Assembly: GCF_001021975.1 (NCBI RefSeq)
Contig: NZ_CP009928.1
Coordinates: forward strand, 2,980,001-3,044,000
Length of the DNA stretch: 64,000 bases
Direction of reading: 5' to 3'
From: Chryseobacterium gallinarum
GTDB lineage: Bacteria > Bacteroidota > Bacteroidia > Flavobacteriales > Weeksellaceae
The position numbers and the translations under genes were made by a program. Shown in pieces: positions 28,058 to 37,384 of the stretch. Every line of letters begins with the position of its first letter. Position 1 is the first letter of the stretch. The notes beneath the pieces are model-generated. The model searched no databases and was not told the DNA's origin. It saw only the letters and a list, made by a program, of their open reading frames with translations.

Positions 28058-28408
28058 TTGAGATTTTTGGTGACAATTCCTTTTCCGGAATTAGTGAAGT
28101 TCCGAACAAAAGCAGATAATCAGCCCATTCCTTAAGATTTCTACTCTAAGGAGGGTGAAGATTTTTTTCAATAAGTTCTTAAAAGCCTTTCCCTAAAAAG
28201 AAAAATTGACTTTCAGGAGATTAAATCTCACCGAAAATCAACGTCTTTTTTGTATTCTTTTTGGAGCCGTTTTTACTCTTATTTTAAATCTTTTCTGTGA
28301 CTTGGTGTTTTTACGCATATTTGTGAATATTTCGTAACTAAATATAGTCATTTTTTCGATTAAAACAAATACTTTTATAGAAAATTACAGATTAAATTTT
28401 ATTAAAAC
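28058..28408. other. 351-base intergenic region without a gene
   Basis: AT-rich. Two weak inverted repeats are visible (AATTCC/GGAATT at 28075-28092 and CCTTA/TAAGG near 28131-28151) but neither has a T tract in a good place. No ORF, tRNA or clear promoter box is supported. Confidence 0.5.
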
Positions 28409-29092
28409 ATGACCGTGAAAAGTGCATTATTATATATTTTAAAAATTGTAGGGATCATTTTGGGAATAGTAATCATTTATGTGCTTCTGGGATTACTGAT
28501 CCCTTATATCCCCGTTTCAGCGAAAGACGACGGACAAAAAAAGGAGATTCCGGTCTATATTTATACCAATGGGGTACATACCGATATTGTAATGCCCGTG
28601 AAGAATGATCTTCAGGACTGGAGCCTGAAAATTCCTTTTGCCAATACCAAATCCAAAAGAACGGATTATCAGTATATAGGAATAGGATGGGGAGATAAAG
28701 GATTCTACCTTGATACGCCTACGTGGGCTGATCTTAAATTTTCAACAGCTGTGAAAGCTGCATTTTGGCTGAGTGAATCCGCAATGCATTGTACATATTA
28801 TACAAACATGAAAGAAGGGGATGACTGTAAGATGATTATGATCAGCAGAGGTCAATATGAAAAACTGGTTAAATTTGTCGAAGATAAGTTTGACAGAGAC
28901 CGGAATGGAAACTTTATGCTGATTCCTACCGATGCTGTTTACGGTGATAATGATGCATTTTATGATGCCAAAGGAACCTACAGCTTTTTGTATACATGCA
29001 ATACATGGACCAATAATGCTTTGAAAGCAGCAGGTCAGAAAGCGGCACTCTGGACTCCTACTGATTTTGGAATTTTTCAGCACTATAAGTAG
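28409..29092 (+). CDS. TIGR02117/DUF2459 family protein
   Basis: A 227-residue protein with one N-terminal membrane helix (about 8-32) and an exported domain. It has the family pattern GVHTDIVMP (about 55-63), GIGWGDKGFYLDTPTWADL, MHCTYY and FLYTCNTWTNNAL with a conserved Cys (C197). The fold is related to NlpC-like/papain-like cysteine enzymes, but the biochemical role is not established. It begins a tight three-gene set with a YkuD_2 protein (3-base gap) and an SRPBCC protein, which suggests a cell-envelope function. Confidence 0.88.
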   Translation: MTVKSALLYILKIVGIILGIVIIYVLLGLLIPYIPVSAKDDGQKKEIPVYIYTNGVHTDIVMPVKNDLQDWSLKIPFANTKSKRTDYQYIGIGWGDKGFYLDTPTWADLKFSTAVKAAFWLSESAMHCTYYTNMKEGDDCKMIMISRGQYEKLVKFVEDKFDRDRNGNFMLIPTDAVYGDNDAFYDAKGTYSFLYTCNTWTNNALKAAGQKAALWTPTDFGIFQHYK

Positions 29093-29095
29093 AAT

Positions 29096-29743
29096 ATGAA
29101 AAGACTTTATTTGCTTTTTGCAGTTTTTTTGATTTGCGCCTGTGTCCAGGAAAAAAAAGAAATAAGTGGTAATGATATTATTTCTGAAACAGCCATTGAA
29201 AGGAAGCCGGAAGCAGATCTGTCTGCATTAAAAAGCAAAGCAGATGAGGCATTGAAGTTCTGTACGACGAAGGATTTTAATACTGATTTCTGTATTTTGA
29301 TTGATATGAGCCTTCATTCAGGGGTAAAACGCTTTTTTATATGGGATTTTAAAAATAAACGTATTTCAAAAAAATATCTTGTAGGCCACGGATGTGGAAG
29401 CAACTCCTGGAGTAAAGACGATTCCAGAGATCATCCGGAATTTAGTAACGAGGATGGCAGCCACCTTTCATCACTGGGAAAATACAAACTGCAGGGAAGG
29501 GGATATAGTGAATGGGGAATTAATGTAAAATACCTGATGCACGGCCTTGAAGAAACAAATGATAATGCATTGGCAAGATATATTGTTTTCCATTCATGGG
29601 ATATGATGAGCGACGAAGAAACCTTTCCTAAGGGCTCTCCGGAAGGATGGGGTTGTCCAACCATATCAAACAATGCGATGAAAGAAGTTGACCCTATGAT
29701 TCAGAATTCAAAGAAACCGGTTCTCATGTGGATATATAATTGA
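29096..29743 (+). CDS. L,D-transpeptidase-like (YkuD_2) lipoprotein
   Basis: A 215-residue predicted lipoprotein: signal MKRLYLLFAVFLICAC, lipobox ICAC. The domain matches the YkuD_2 (PF13645) murein L,D-transpeptidase-like family: YLVGHGCGSNSW, LGKYKLQGRGYS, YIVFHSWDMM and the catalytic-type SPEGWGCPTIS with C187 and the nearby His. Members are thought to act on peptidoglycan cross-links or on peptide-linked lipoproteins. Encoded 3 bases after the TIGR02117 gene. Confidence 0.88.
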   Translation: MKRLYLLFAVFLICACVQEKKEISGNDIISETAIERKPEADLSALKSKADEALKFCTTKDFNTDFCILIDMSLHSGVKRFFIWDFKNKRISKKYLVGHGCGSNSWSKDDSRDHPEFSNEDGSHLSSLGKYKLQGRGYSEWGINVKYLMHGLEETNDNALARYIVFHSWDMMSDEETFPKGSPEGWGCPTISNNAMKEVDPMIQNSKKPVLMWIYN

Positions 29744-29751
29744 AAATAAAA

Positions 29752-30216
29752 ATGAAACATATACTTTGCCGTGAACAGCAATTAAGCTGTGATCTTGAAA
29801 CTGCCTGGAAATTCTTTTCATCCGCGAATAACCTTTCCCAAATTACTCCGGAAGATATGGGATTCATTGTCCTCACAGAACTGGATGATGATCGTATCCA
29901 TGAAGGAATGCTTATCGATTATTATATCTCTCCGTTGTTTGGAATTAAAATGAAATGGCAGACAGAAATTATCCATGTTGATTTTCAGAAAAGCTTTACC
30001 GATTTTCAAAGAAAGGGTCCCTATAAACTCTGGAAACACCATCATGAATTTTTTCCTAACGAACATGGAGTCCTGATGAAAGACACAATAGAATATGAGC
30101 TTCCTATGGGTTTTATTGGAGAAATAGCCCACGGCCTTTTTGTCAGAAAAAAACTGGAATATATTTTTGATTATCGTTTTCGGGTACTGGGTAAATTGTT
30201 TAAACAGTCACTTTGA
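29752..30216 (+). CDS. SRPBCC family protein
   Basis: A 154-residue single-domain protein of the START/SRPBCC superfamily: helix-grip start CDLETAWKFFSSANNLSQITP, then strands and a long C-terminal helix (KKLEYIFDYRFRVLGKLF). It would bind a hydrophobic ligand in the cytoplasm. The ATG at 29752 is chosen over a TTG at 29740 that overlaps the upstream stop. It is the third gene of the TIGR02117-YkuD_2 set. Confidence 0.82.
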   Translation: MKHILCREQQLSCDLETAWKFFSSANNLSQITPEDMGFIVLTELDDDRIHEGMLIDYYISPLFGIKMKWQTEIIHVDFQKSFTDFQRKGPYKLWKHHHEFFPNEHGVLMKDTIEYELPMGFIGEIAHGLFVRKKLEYIFDYRFRVLGKLFKQSL

Positions 30217-30363
30217 CAAATCTCTTAATGTGCAGATGTTTTAATGTTTTCATAAGAGAAAATTTTTAATCTTTGAGAAATTTCATGGTGAAAAATGCCT
30301 GTTATTTCTACATTCTTTAAGTTTTTTTAACAAATCGTGGAGCTAAAATCCATCAAAAATTCT

Positions 30364-30371
30364 TATTTTTG
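30364..30371 (+). promoter_or_regulatory. -7 promoter box upstream of the RND efflux operon
   Basis: TATTTTTG matches TAnnTTTG exactly and lies 41 bases before the small ORF at 30413 that heads the efflux operon. Confidence 0.5.
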
Positions 30372-30412
30372 CAAACCACTGTTTTTTACTAAAACTAAGT
30401 ATTCTGATTGAC

Positions 30413-30745
30413 ATGGCAGGTCTGAGGTCATTTTTCTTATTGTATGTAATGTTGCTTTTCACCCTATTCAATTCGAATTGGGCAGAAAAATCATTACAAA
30501 ATATTCCTCATCTTCCGCACGTAAATAACATCCACCTTTTAGATGTTTATGAGGAAGCAGACATGAATACTCATGCTTTACCTGCGGCTTCAAAAATCGT
30601 GAAATACTCAGCACGTAAGGATGATCAGGCCGTCGGAGACTTTTCAGAAATCTTAAAACTGACACCGAAAATCACGCTTCCGGATATTGCGCTTTCCATT
30701 ATCTGCGGCGTCAGGTCGTTTCTTCATCTCTTCCAGTTGTTTTAG
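30413..30745 (+). CDS. small hypothetical protein heading the RND efflux operon
   Basis: A 110-residue protein beginning with a signal-like hydrophobic stretch (MAGLRSFFLLYVMLLFTLF) and ending with a second hydrophobic stretch (LPDIALSIICGVRSFLHLFQLF). No known motif. It sits between a perfect -7 box and the efflux adaptor gene (60-base gap), so it should be transcribed with the pump. It could be a small membrane partner, a leader peptide or a spurious ORF; confidence that it is translated is moderate. Confidence 0.5.
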   Translation: MAGLRSFFLLYVMLLFTLFNSNWAEKSLQNIPHLPHVNNIHLLDVYEEADMNTHALPAASKIVKYSARKDDQAVGDFSEILKLTPKITLPDIALSIICGVRSFLHLFQLF

Positions 30746-30804
30746 CTTAAGTTATTGAATATCCGCTATTTTTTACGAAAATTTATAACTTAAACATTTA
30801 AAAA

Positions 30805-31893
30805 ATGTATTTGAAAAATGTAATAATTTGCAGTCTTGCAATATTATTCGCTGTGTCATGCAGTAAAGCCAAGAACAAAAACAGCCAAAAAGAAAAAGAA
30901 GTTCCCATTCTGGAAATCAAAGAAAAAGATACATTGGTCAGCAACCAGTTTGTAACCGATATCCAGGCAAAAAAGAATGTGGAAATACGCTCCAGAATCG
31001 GAGGAATTATACAGCAGATTTATGTTAATGAAGGGCAATTCGTACACCAGGGACAGGCCTTATTTAAAATTAATGATGCCGAATTACAGATGGAACTTTT
31101 GAAAGCGAATGCTGCTCTCAAACAGACTGAAGCAGATGTTCGTATTGCAGAAGTAGAACTTAAGCAGATTCAGAGTCTCCATGCCAAAAAGTTTGTGGCG
31201 AATAACGAACTGGAAATGGTAAAAGCAAAATTGTCTTCAGCAAAAGCAAAACATGCCTTCGCCGAAGCAGAGAAAAAAGCCGTATTACAAAAAATAAGCT
31301 TTACCAGGATTACCGCCCCTTTTGATGGGGTTATAGACGTTATTCCCCATAAAGACGGAAGTTTGGTGGAAAACGGAACTTTACTGACGACCTTGTCTCA
31401 ATTGAATGAAGTCTATGCCTACTTTTCCATTCCGGAAAACTTATATTTTGAGCTTTTAGCCAATGATAAAATCGGAAACCATCAAAAGATCGAGCTTACC
31501 TTACCGAATGGGGTGAATTACCAGTTTAACGGAGCCCTGAAGACGGCGGAAGGAGAAATCGACCGCACTACGGGTTCTATTCGTTATAAGGCACTGTTTC
31601 CTAATCCGGACCGCCTGATCAAACATGGAACATCCGGAAAGCTTATCATTTCCGAGCACCAGGCCAATGCTATCCTGATTCCTCAGAAATCCACTTTCTC
31701 CATTCAGGATAAAACCTATGTTTTTGTGGTGAATAAGCAGAATAAGGTCAAAATGACCAATATTAAGATCGGGACAACACTGAGAGATTCTTACCTGGTG
31801 GAAAGTGGTCTTAAAAAAGGAGATTTAATTGTTTATGAAGGAACCCAGTCACTGAAAGACGGAGATATGATTACCGTCAAAAAGAAGTATTAA
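30805..31893 (+). CDS. RND efflux periplasmic adaptor (membrane fusion protein)
   Basis: A 362-residue lipoprotein (lipobox AVSC near residue 19) of the AcrA/MexA type. It has the barrel/lipoyl pattern (VEIRSRIGGIIQQIYVNEGQFVHQGQALFKI), an alpha-hairpin (about 95-160, rich in A/K/E), a second lipoyl half (FDGVIDVIPHKDGSLVENG) and the beta-barrel and proximal domains. It links the inner membrane pump with the outer membrane channel encoded next. The three genes run without gaps that could hold a terminator. Confidence 0.94.
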   Translation: MYLKNVIICSLAILFAVSCSKAKNKNSQKEKEVPILEIKEKDTLVSNQFVTDIQAKKNVEIRSRIGGIIQQIYVNEGQFVHQGQALFKINDAELQMELLKANAALKQTEADVRIAEVELKQIQSLHAKKFVANNELEMVKAKLSSAKAKHAFAEAEKKAVLQKISFTRITAPFDGVIDVIPHKDGSLVENGTLLTTLSQLNEVYAYFSIPENLYFELLANDKIGNHQKIELTLPNGVNYQFNGALKTAEGEIDRTTGSIRYKALFPNPDRLIKHGTSGKLIISEHQANAILIPQKSTFSIQDKTYVFVVNKQNKVKMTNIKIGTTLRDSYLVESGLKKGDLIVYEGTQSLKDGDMITVKKKY

Positions 31894-31921
31894 CCTTTCC
31901 TAATCTTTAAATCAACTTACC

Positions 31922-34900
31922 ATGGTAGAAATGTTTATAAGACGAAAGGTACTTTCGTTGGTTATTTCCATATTATTTGTACTCCTGGGAATTATGGCAT
32001 TACTGAAGATGCCGATTACCCAGTTTCCCGATATCGTCCCTCCTTCAGTAACCGTAACGGCAAAATATACAGGAGCTAATGCTGAAGTATCGGCCAATGC
32101 AGTAGCTCTTCCTTTGGAACGTGCCATTAATGGAGTTCCGGGAATGACCTATATGTCTACGGTAACTTCAAATGATGGTCTTACTTTAATTCAGGTATTC
32201 TTTGAAGTAGGAACCGACCCCGATGTGGCGGCAGTAAATGTTCAGAACAGGGTGACAACTATTCTTGATGAACTCCCTGAAGAAGTGATCCGGGCCGGGG
32301 TAACGACTGAAAAAGAGGTCAACAGTATGCTGATGTACCTGAATATCACCAGTACGGATCCTAGCCAGGATGAGCAGTTTATCTATAATTTTACAGATAT
32401 TAATGTTCTTCAGGAGCTGAAACGTATTGACGGAGTAGGGCGTGCAGAAATTATGGGCCAGAAAGAATACTCGATGAGGGTATGGCTGGATCCGCAGAAA
32501 ATGGCAGCTTATTCAATTTCAGCAGATGAGGTGATCAGCTCATTGCAGAAACAAAATATTTCGGCCGCCCCTGGAAAAGTAGGGGAAACGTCAGGAAAAA
32601 CTTCCAGTCAGTTACAATACGTCATTAAGTATAAAGGTAAATTTTTTGAACCCAAACAATATGAAGAAGTCCCAATCAGGTCTGATGTGGACGGAACTAT
32701 TTTAAAACTGAAAGATATTGCCAAAGTAGAATTCGGGGCAATGAACTATGGAATGGTTTCCAAAACGGATGGAAGACCCTCAGCATCTATTATGATGAAA
32801 CAACGTCCCGGTTCCAATGCCTCAGAGGTTATCGAAAGCGTAAAGGCAAAAATGGAAGAATTAAAAGTAACTTCCTTTCCTCCCGGTATGGAGTACAATA
32901 TGGCGTACGATGTTTCCAGATTCCTCGATGCCTCTATCAGTGCTGTATTGACAACCCTGATCGAAGCTTTTATCCTGGTGGGAATAGTGGTGTTTATTTT
33001 CCTGCAGGACTGGCGCTCAACGTTGATCCCCGTACTGGCTGTTCCGGTGGCACTAGTAGGAACTTTTGCTTTTATGAATATGCTGGATTTCTCTGTTAAC
33101 CTTTTGACTTTGTTTGCTTTGGTTCTGGCCATAGGAATTGTAGTGGATAACGCCATTGTTGTCGTTGAAGCCGTCCATGTAAAGATGGAAGAAGGAATGA
33201 ATGCCCTGGATGCTACCATCAGCGCCACCAAAGAAATTGCAGGTGCAGTAGTGGCTATTACCATTGTAATGTCTGCCGTATTTATCCCGGTTGCTTTTCT
33301 TGATGGCCCTGTAGGCGTATTTTACCGTCAGTTTTCACTGACATTAGCTATAAGTATTGTCATCTCAGGAGTAAATGCATTGACACTTACCCCTGCACTC
33401 TGTGCAATTATTTTAAAACCTCATGATCATAACAAAAAGAAAACGGTAGTTGACAGGTTTTTCCAGAGTTTTAATACCGGTTTTGACAGACTTACCAACG
33501 GATATGTAGGGACTTTATCAAAATTTGCGACAAAAACTACTGTCACTTTTGGTCTATTGTTTCTATTTATTGCACTGACTTTCGTGACGGGTAAATTTTT
33601 ACCGACAGGGTTTATTCCTATGGAAGACCAGGGAATGGTATATGTAAGTGTTACCACCCCACAGGGAGCAACAGTAGAAAGAACGGAAAAGGTACTGGAT
33701 GAAGTAACGGTTATTGCCAAAAAGATAGAAGGCGTTGAAAATGTAACCACCCTTGCGGGATACAGTATTGTAACAGAAATTGCAGGTTCATCTTATGGAA
33801 TGGCTATGATTAACCTTAAAGACTGGAAACAGAGAAGTATTTCAGTAAATGAGCTCATAGCTGAACTTTCCGAAAAAACCAAATCTATTGCAGATGCTCA
33901 GATTGAGATCTTTGCACCGCCCACGGTTCCGGGATTCGGAAATACAAGTGGTTTTGAACTGCGTTTATTAGACAGAACCGGAGGTACCATCGAAAATACA
34001 GATAAGATTACCAAAGATTTCGTGAAAAAACTTAATGAAGCGCCTGAATTACAAAATAGCTTCACCAGTTTTGATGCTACTTTCCCTCAATACATGATCA
34101 ATGTAGATTATGATATGGCCGCAAAAAAGGGAATTTCCGTAGAAAATGCGATGTCTACTTTACAAACCATGCTGGGTTCTTACTATGCGACCAATTTTAT
34201 CCGTTTCAGCCAGATGTATAAAGTTATGGTTCAGGCAAGTCCGGAGCACAGGGATACCCCTGAAAGTATTCTGAACCTGTATTTGAAGAATGATAAAGGT
34301 GAAATGGTTCCGTTCTCTACATTTATTACCATAGAAAAAGTATACGGACCTGAAGTATTAACGAGGTACAATATGTATATGTCAGCGATGATTAATGGGG
34401 AGCCCGCGGATGGTTATAGCTCCGGAGATGCTATTGCAGCAGTAGAGCGGGTAGCCAAAGAAACCCTTCCGAGAGGCTTCGATATAGAATGGTCAGGAAT
34501 GACAAGAGAAGAAATTCTATCCGGAAATCAGACCATTTATATCTTTTTGATCTGCCTTCTGTTTGTATATCTTTTACTGGCAGCACAATACGAAAGTTTC
34601 CTGCTCCCGATGCCTGTATTATTAAGCCTTCCTACAGGAATTTTCGGTTCCTATATAGCATTAGTACTGGCAGGCCTGGATAATAACATCTACGCACAGG
34701 TGGCTTTGGTAATGCTCATCGGACTTTTGGCCAAAAATGCAATTCTGATCGTGGAATTTGCCGTTGCAAGAAATAAACAAGGATTTGATATTGTCCCTGC
34801 TGCCATTGAGGGAGCGAGACAGCGTCTGAGACCTATTTTAATGACGTCATTTGCATTTGTAGCCGGACTTATTCCGCTTTGTATTGCCTCAGGAGCCGGA

Positions 34901-35044
34901 GCGGTAGGAAACCGTTCCATCGGTACTGCAGCAGCAGGAGGAATGCTGATCGGAACTGTTTTCGGATTAGTGATTATCCCTGGCTTGTATATATTCTTTG
35001 CAAAACTTGAAAATAAAAAGAAAGATGAGAAGATTAAATCATAG
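31922..35044 (+). CDS. RND multidrug efflux permease (HAE1/AcrB type)
   Basis: A 1040-residue inner membrane pump with 12 membrane helices in two halves. The N-terminus MVEMFIRRKVLSLVISILFVLLG, the porter entry sequence AVALPLERAINGVPGM, the proton-relay helix LVLAIGIVVDNAIVVVEAV with its Asp pair, and GARQRLRPILMTSFAFVAGLIP near the C-terminus are diagnostic of HAE1 pumps. It exports drugs or other amphiphiles using the proton gradient. It overlaps the outer membrane channel gene by 20 bases, supporting translational coupling. Confidence 0.96.
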   Translation: MVEMFIRRKVLSLVISILFVLLGIMALLKMPITQFPDIVPPSVTVTAKYTGANAEVSANAVALPLERAINGVPGMTYMSTVTSNDGLTLIQVFFEVGTDPDVAAVNVQNRVTTILDELPEEVIRAGVTTEKEVNSMLMYLNITSTDPSQDEQFIYNFTDINVLQELKRIDGVGRAEIMGQKEYSMRVWLDPQKMAAYSISADEVISSLQKQNISAAPGKVGETSGKTSSQLQYVIKYKGKFFEPKQYEEVPIRSDVDGTILKLKDIAKVEFGAMNYGMVSKTDGRPSASIMMKQRPGSNASEVIESVKAKMEELKVTSFPPGMEYNMAYDVSRFLDASISAVLTTLIEAFILVGIVVFIFLQDWRSTLIPVLAVPVALVGTFAFMNMLDFSVNLLTLFALVLAIGIVVDNAIVVVEAVHVKMEEGMNALDATISATKEIAGAVVAITIVMSAVFIPVAFLDGPVGVFYRQFSLTLAISIVISGVNALTLTPALCAIILKPHDHNKKKTVVDRFFQSFNTGFDRLTNGYVGTLSKFATKTTVTFGLLFLFIALTFVTGKFLPTGFIPMEDQGMVYVSVTTPQGATVERTEKVLDEVTVIAKKIEGVENVTTLAGYSIVTEIAGSSYGMAMINLKDWKQRSISVNELIAELSEKTKSIADAQIEIFAPPTVPGFGNTSGFELRLLDRTGGTIENTDKITKDFVKKLNEAPELQNSFTSFDATFPQYMINVDYDMAAKKGISVENAMSTLQTMLGSYYATNFIRFSQMYKVMVQASPEHRDTPESILNLYLKNDKGEMVPFSTFITIEKVYGPEVLTRYNMYMSAMINGEPADGYSSGDAIAAVERVAKETLPRGFDIEWSGMTREEILSGNQTIYIFLICLLFVYLLLAAQYESFLLPMPVLLSLPTGIFGSYIALVLAGLDNNIYAQVALVMLIGLLAKNAILIVEFAVARNKQGFDIVPAAIEGARQRLRPILMTSFAFVAGLIPLCIASGAGAVGNRSIGTAAAGGMLIGTVFGLVIIPGLYIFFAKLENKKKDEKIKS

Positions 35045-36476
35045 AAATATATGGTATGGCGTAGCTGTATTGAGCCTGATGTCATGTGCTGTCCCAAAAG
35101 TAGCTGATCTGAAAAAAGCCCGGAAGCTCCCGGAAGAAATTGTTAAAAACGAGAAAGATGTAAATACAGATGAATTTCAGCAGCTGAATCTGAAAGCGTA
35201 TTTTACAGATGTCCACCTGCTGGAGCTTTTTGATAAGGTGGTACAGGCAAATCCCGATTTTCAGATCGCACAGCAAAGAGTAGAAATTGCCAATAGCTTT
35301 CTCCAGCGATCTAAAATGGATCTTTTGCCTTCTCTTGAAGTTGGCGCAGAAGTTTCCGGAACCCGGTACGGGAAATATACCATGGAAGGAGTAGGGAACT
35401 ATGATACAAACCTTTCACCCAATATTACTGAGGAACAAAAAATCAACAGGAATGTTACTCCGAATTATTGGCTGGGCGCAAGAAGCAGCTGGGAAATTGA
35501 TGCCTGGGGAAAACTGAAAAATAAGAGAATTGCCGCCCAGAAAAAATATCTAGCTTCTGCAGAAGGGCTACGCTTGCTGCAGGTAGAACTTTTTACAGAT
35601 ATTGCCAATTTGTATTATCAGCTGGTGGCTTTGGATAATCGGCTTGCCATTTACCAAAAGAACTATACCCTTCAGCAGAGAGCATTTGAAATTGTTTTGG
35701 CACAGCGTGAAGTAGGAAAAGCAACGGAGCTTGCTGTGCAGCAGTTTAAAGCGCAAAACAACAACTGGCTTGCTGAGATAGAACATATTAAAGTTGAAAT
35801 TGTAACTGTTGAGCAGGCAATTACCACACTTACAGGAAGCTATGGAGGGAGTGTAAAGCGTGGAAATACATTGATGCCCACCAATATGGATATTTTAAAT
35901 AAGAATATTAATGTAGAAGCAGTAATCCATTCGCGCCCTGATGTAGCAGCCAATTATTATGTACTGGAAGCCTCCCAGGCTGATGCTAAAGCAGCCAGAG
36001 CAGCATTTTATCCGAAAATCGATATTGGAGCCGGCATTGGACTTAATTCTTTTTCCGTTGAAACCTTTTTCAGGCCCGGTTCACTGGCAGGGCAGCTGTT
36101 AGGTGGGTTGATGGTTCCTGTATTTAATAAAGGCCAACTGAAATACGAATTTAAGGTGGCCAGTAAAGAACAGGAAATTGCTTTTCTGAATTATCAGAAG
36201 AGTATTACCACGGCATTTAACGAGCTTCAGTCTATTTTAAAACAAACCAGAATATATGAGCGTGTTTTGAAGTTAAAATCGGAAGAAGTCAGCTTCCTGG
36301 ACCGTGGAGTTGAGGTTTCCAATGATTTGTATCTTACCGGCTACGCCAATTATTTTGAATTGATAAACTCCCAGAAAAGCAAATTGACTGCGGAGCTGGA
36401 TTTATTACAATTTCAACATCAGAATACCCGGAATAATGTCCTTTTATTTAAGGCGCTGGGTGGAAAACTGGAGTAA
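35025..36476 (+). CDS. RND efflux outer membrane channel (TolC/OprM, NodT family)
   Basis: A 483-residue outer membrane lipoprotein (MRRLNHRNIWYGVAVLSLMSC, lipobox LMSC). Two OEP repeats are visible (from PDFQIAQQRVEIANSF and from PDVAANYYVLEASQADAKAARAAFYPKI), as expected for the trimeric channel partner. Start set at 35025 because it begins the signal peptide; it overlaps the pump gene by 20 bases. A strong hairpin downstream ends the operon. Confidence 0.94.
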   Translation: MRRLNHRNIWYGVAVLSLMSCAVPKVADLKKARKLPEEIVKNEKDVNTDEFQQLNLKAYFTDVHLLELFDKVVQANPDFQIAQQRVEIANSFLQRSKMDLLPSLEVGAEVSGTRYGKYTMEGVGNYDTNLSPNITEEQKINRNVTPNYWLGARSSWEIDAWGKLKNKRIAAQKKYLASAEGLRLLQVELFTDIANLYYQLVALDNRLAIYQKNYTLQQRAFEIVLAQREVGKATELAVQQFKAQNNNWLAEIEHIKVEIVTVEQAITTLTGSYGGSVKRGNTLMPTNMDILNKNINVEAVIHSRPDVAANYYVLEASQADAKAARAAFYPKIDIGAGIGLNSFSVETFFRPGSLAGQLLGGLMVPVFNKGQLKYEFKVASKEQEIAFLNYQKSITTAFNELQSILKQTRIYERVLKLKSEEVSFLDRGVEVSNDLYLTGYANYFELINSQKSKLTAELDLLQFQHQNTRNNVLLFKALGGKLE

Positions 36477-36524
36477 TAAGTACAGGATAGTTTCTGGTTT
36501 GAAAACCAGGGATTATGTACGAAG

Positions 36525-36555
36525 AAAGCCACCTGAAAAGGTGGCTTTTATTTTA
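36525..36555 (+). terminator. terminator of the RND efflux operon
   Basis: Stem AAAGCCACCT / AGGTGGCTTT with loop GAAA and a T-rich tail. A second small hairpin (CTGGTTT/AAACCAG, 36494-36509) precedes it. Confidence 0.8.
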
Positions 36556-36569
36556 TAGGTTATCGATAA

Positions 36570-36998
36570 TTATTTGATTATCTGAATATTAACTGCGGAA
36601 AACCCTTTTGGAGATTTCTCTTTTTCGAAAGATACCTTATTTCCTTTTTTTACCAGCTCAGCACAGTTGTTGTTGTGGAAAAAGATATTCTCCTTTGTAT
36701 GGTCCTCAGTAATGAATCCATACCCTTTTTCACTGTGGAAGGTAATGATTCCGGTTTTTCTTGGATCCTCCTCAGCAATAGGAGCTGCTCCCAACTGAAT
36801 TTCATCAAGGTTTACTTCCTGTCTGTCTTCAGGAGGGGTAGAAGTTAATCTTCCGAATTCATCTACATACATGAATACATCCTCCAGGTCTTTACCTTTG
36901 TTGTTGTTCGTTTTACGTTCTTCGCGTCTTAACGCCTTTTCTTTTTGCTTTTGAATTTTTTTCTTGAAATTTTCCTTTTTAGAAAAAGAATCTGCCAT
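36570..36998 (-). CDS. cold-shock domain protein
   Basis: A 142-residue protein. The first 75 residues are charged and Lys/Glu-rich (a basic tail with KKKIQKQKEKALRREER), followed by a CspA-type cold-shock domain with RNP motifs KGYGFI and ENIFFHNN (the usual VFVH variant). It binds single-stranded nucleic acid in the cytoplasm. This longer, two-part layout is common in Flavobacteriia. Convergent with the efflux operon. Confidence 0.9.
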   Translation of the reverse strand: MADSFSKKENFKKKIQKQKEKALRREERKTNNNKGKDLEDVFMYVDEFGRLTSTPPEDRQEVNLDEIQLGAAPIAEEDPRKTGIITFHSEKGYGFITEDHTKENIFFHNNNCAELVKKGNKVSFEKEKSPKGFSAVNIQIIK

Positions 36999-37345
36999 AA
37001 ATTATTTTTAGTATTTAGTTTCTATATTTTGTATTGGCCGGTTTATTTGTTGTAAGCCCTGACAGTAGTGCACATCTGCATCCTGTTTTGGATTTCCCAA
37101 TCATCCAGAGCTTTAAAATTCCGACAAGTAATATTCTTAGAAGAACTAAAGTTAAAATAGGGTTGCTTTAAAAGCAGAGACTGAATAAAAGATACCCAGG
37201 CCGAAGCTGAAAACAAAGTAGTATATGACCTAATAATAGGCAAATATACAATAATAAAATGAATAATCCTGATTAAATGATTGATAATCAGAAATACTGT
37301 TGATAGAAAAATAACATGATGAGCAATGTCACCGTAAAGGACATA
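36999..37345. other. intergenic region without a supported gene
   Basis: AT-rich stretch upstream of the cold-shock gene, of which the first about 60 bases probably hold its promoter. One antisense frame of about 66 codons (37043-37243) has no family features and is not called. Confidence 0.5.
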
Positions 37346-37371
37346 TAAAAAAATCCCCAGCGGCTGGGGAT
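37346..37371 (-). terminator. terminator of the small minus-strand gene
   Basis: Reading leftwards, stem ATCCCCAG / CTGGGGAT with a short loop is followed by seven T. It stands 13 bases after the stop codon of the 49-codon frame at 37385-37534. Confidence 0.7.
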
Positions 37372-37384
37372 ATGGAAAAATATA

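Noticed and set aside
32746..33264. Ser/Thr-rich minus-strand frame inside the RND pump
   Set aside because: Low-complexity antisense reading of membrane helices; no start or promoter.
37043..37243. Minus-strand open frame of 66 codons between the cold-shock gene and the small gene
   Set aside because: No motif, no promoter or terminator that belongs to it, and composition unlike neighbouring genes.
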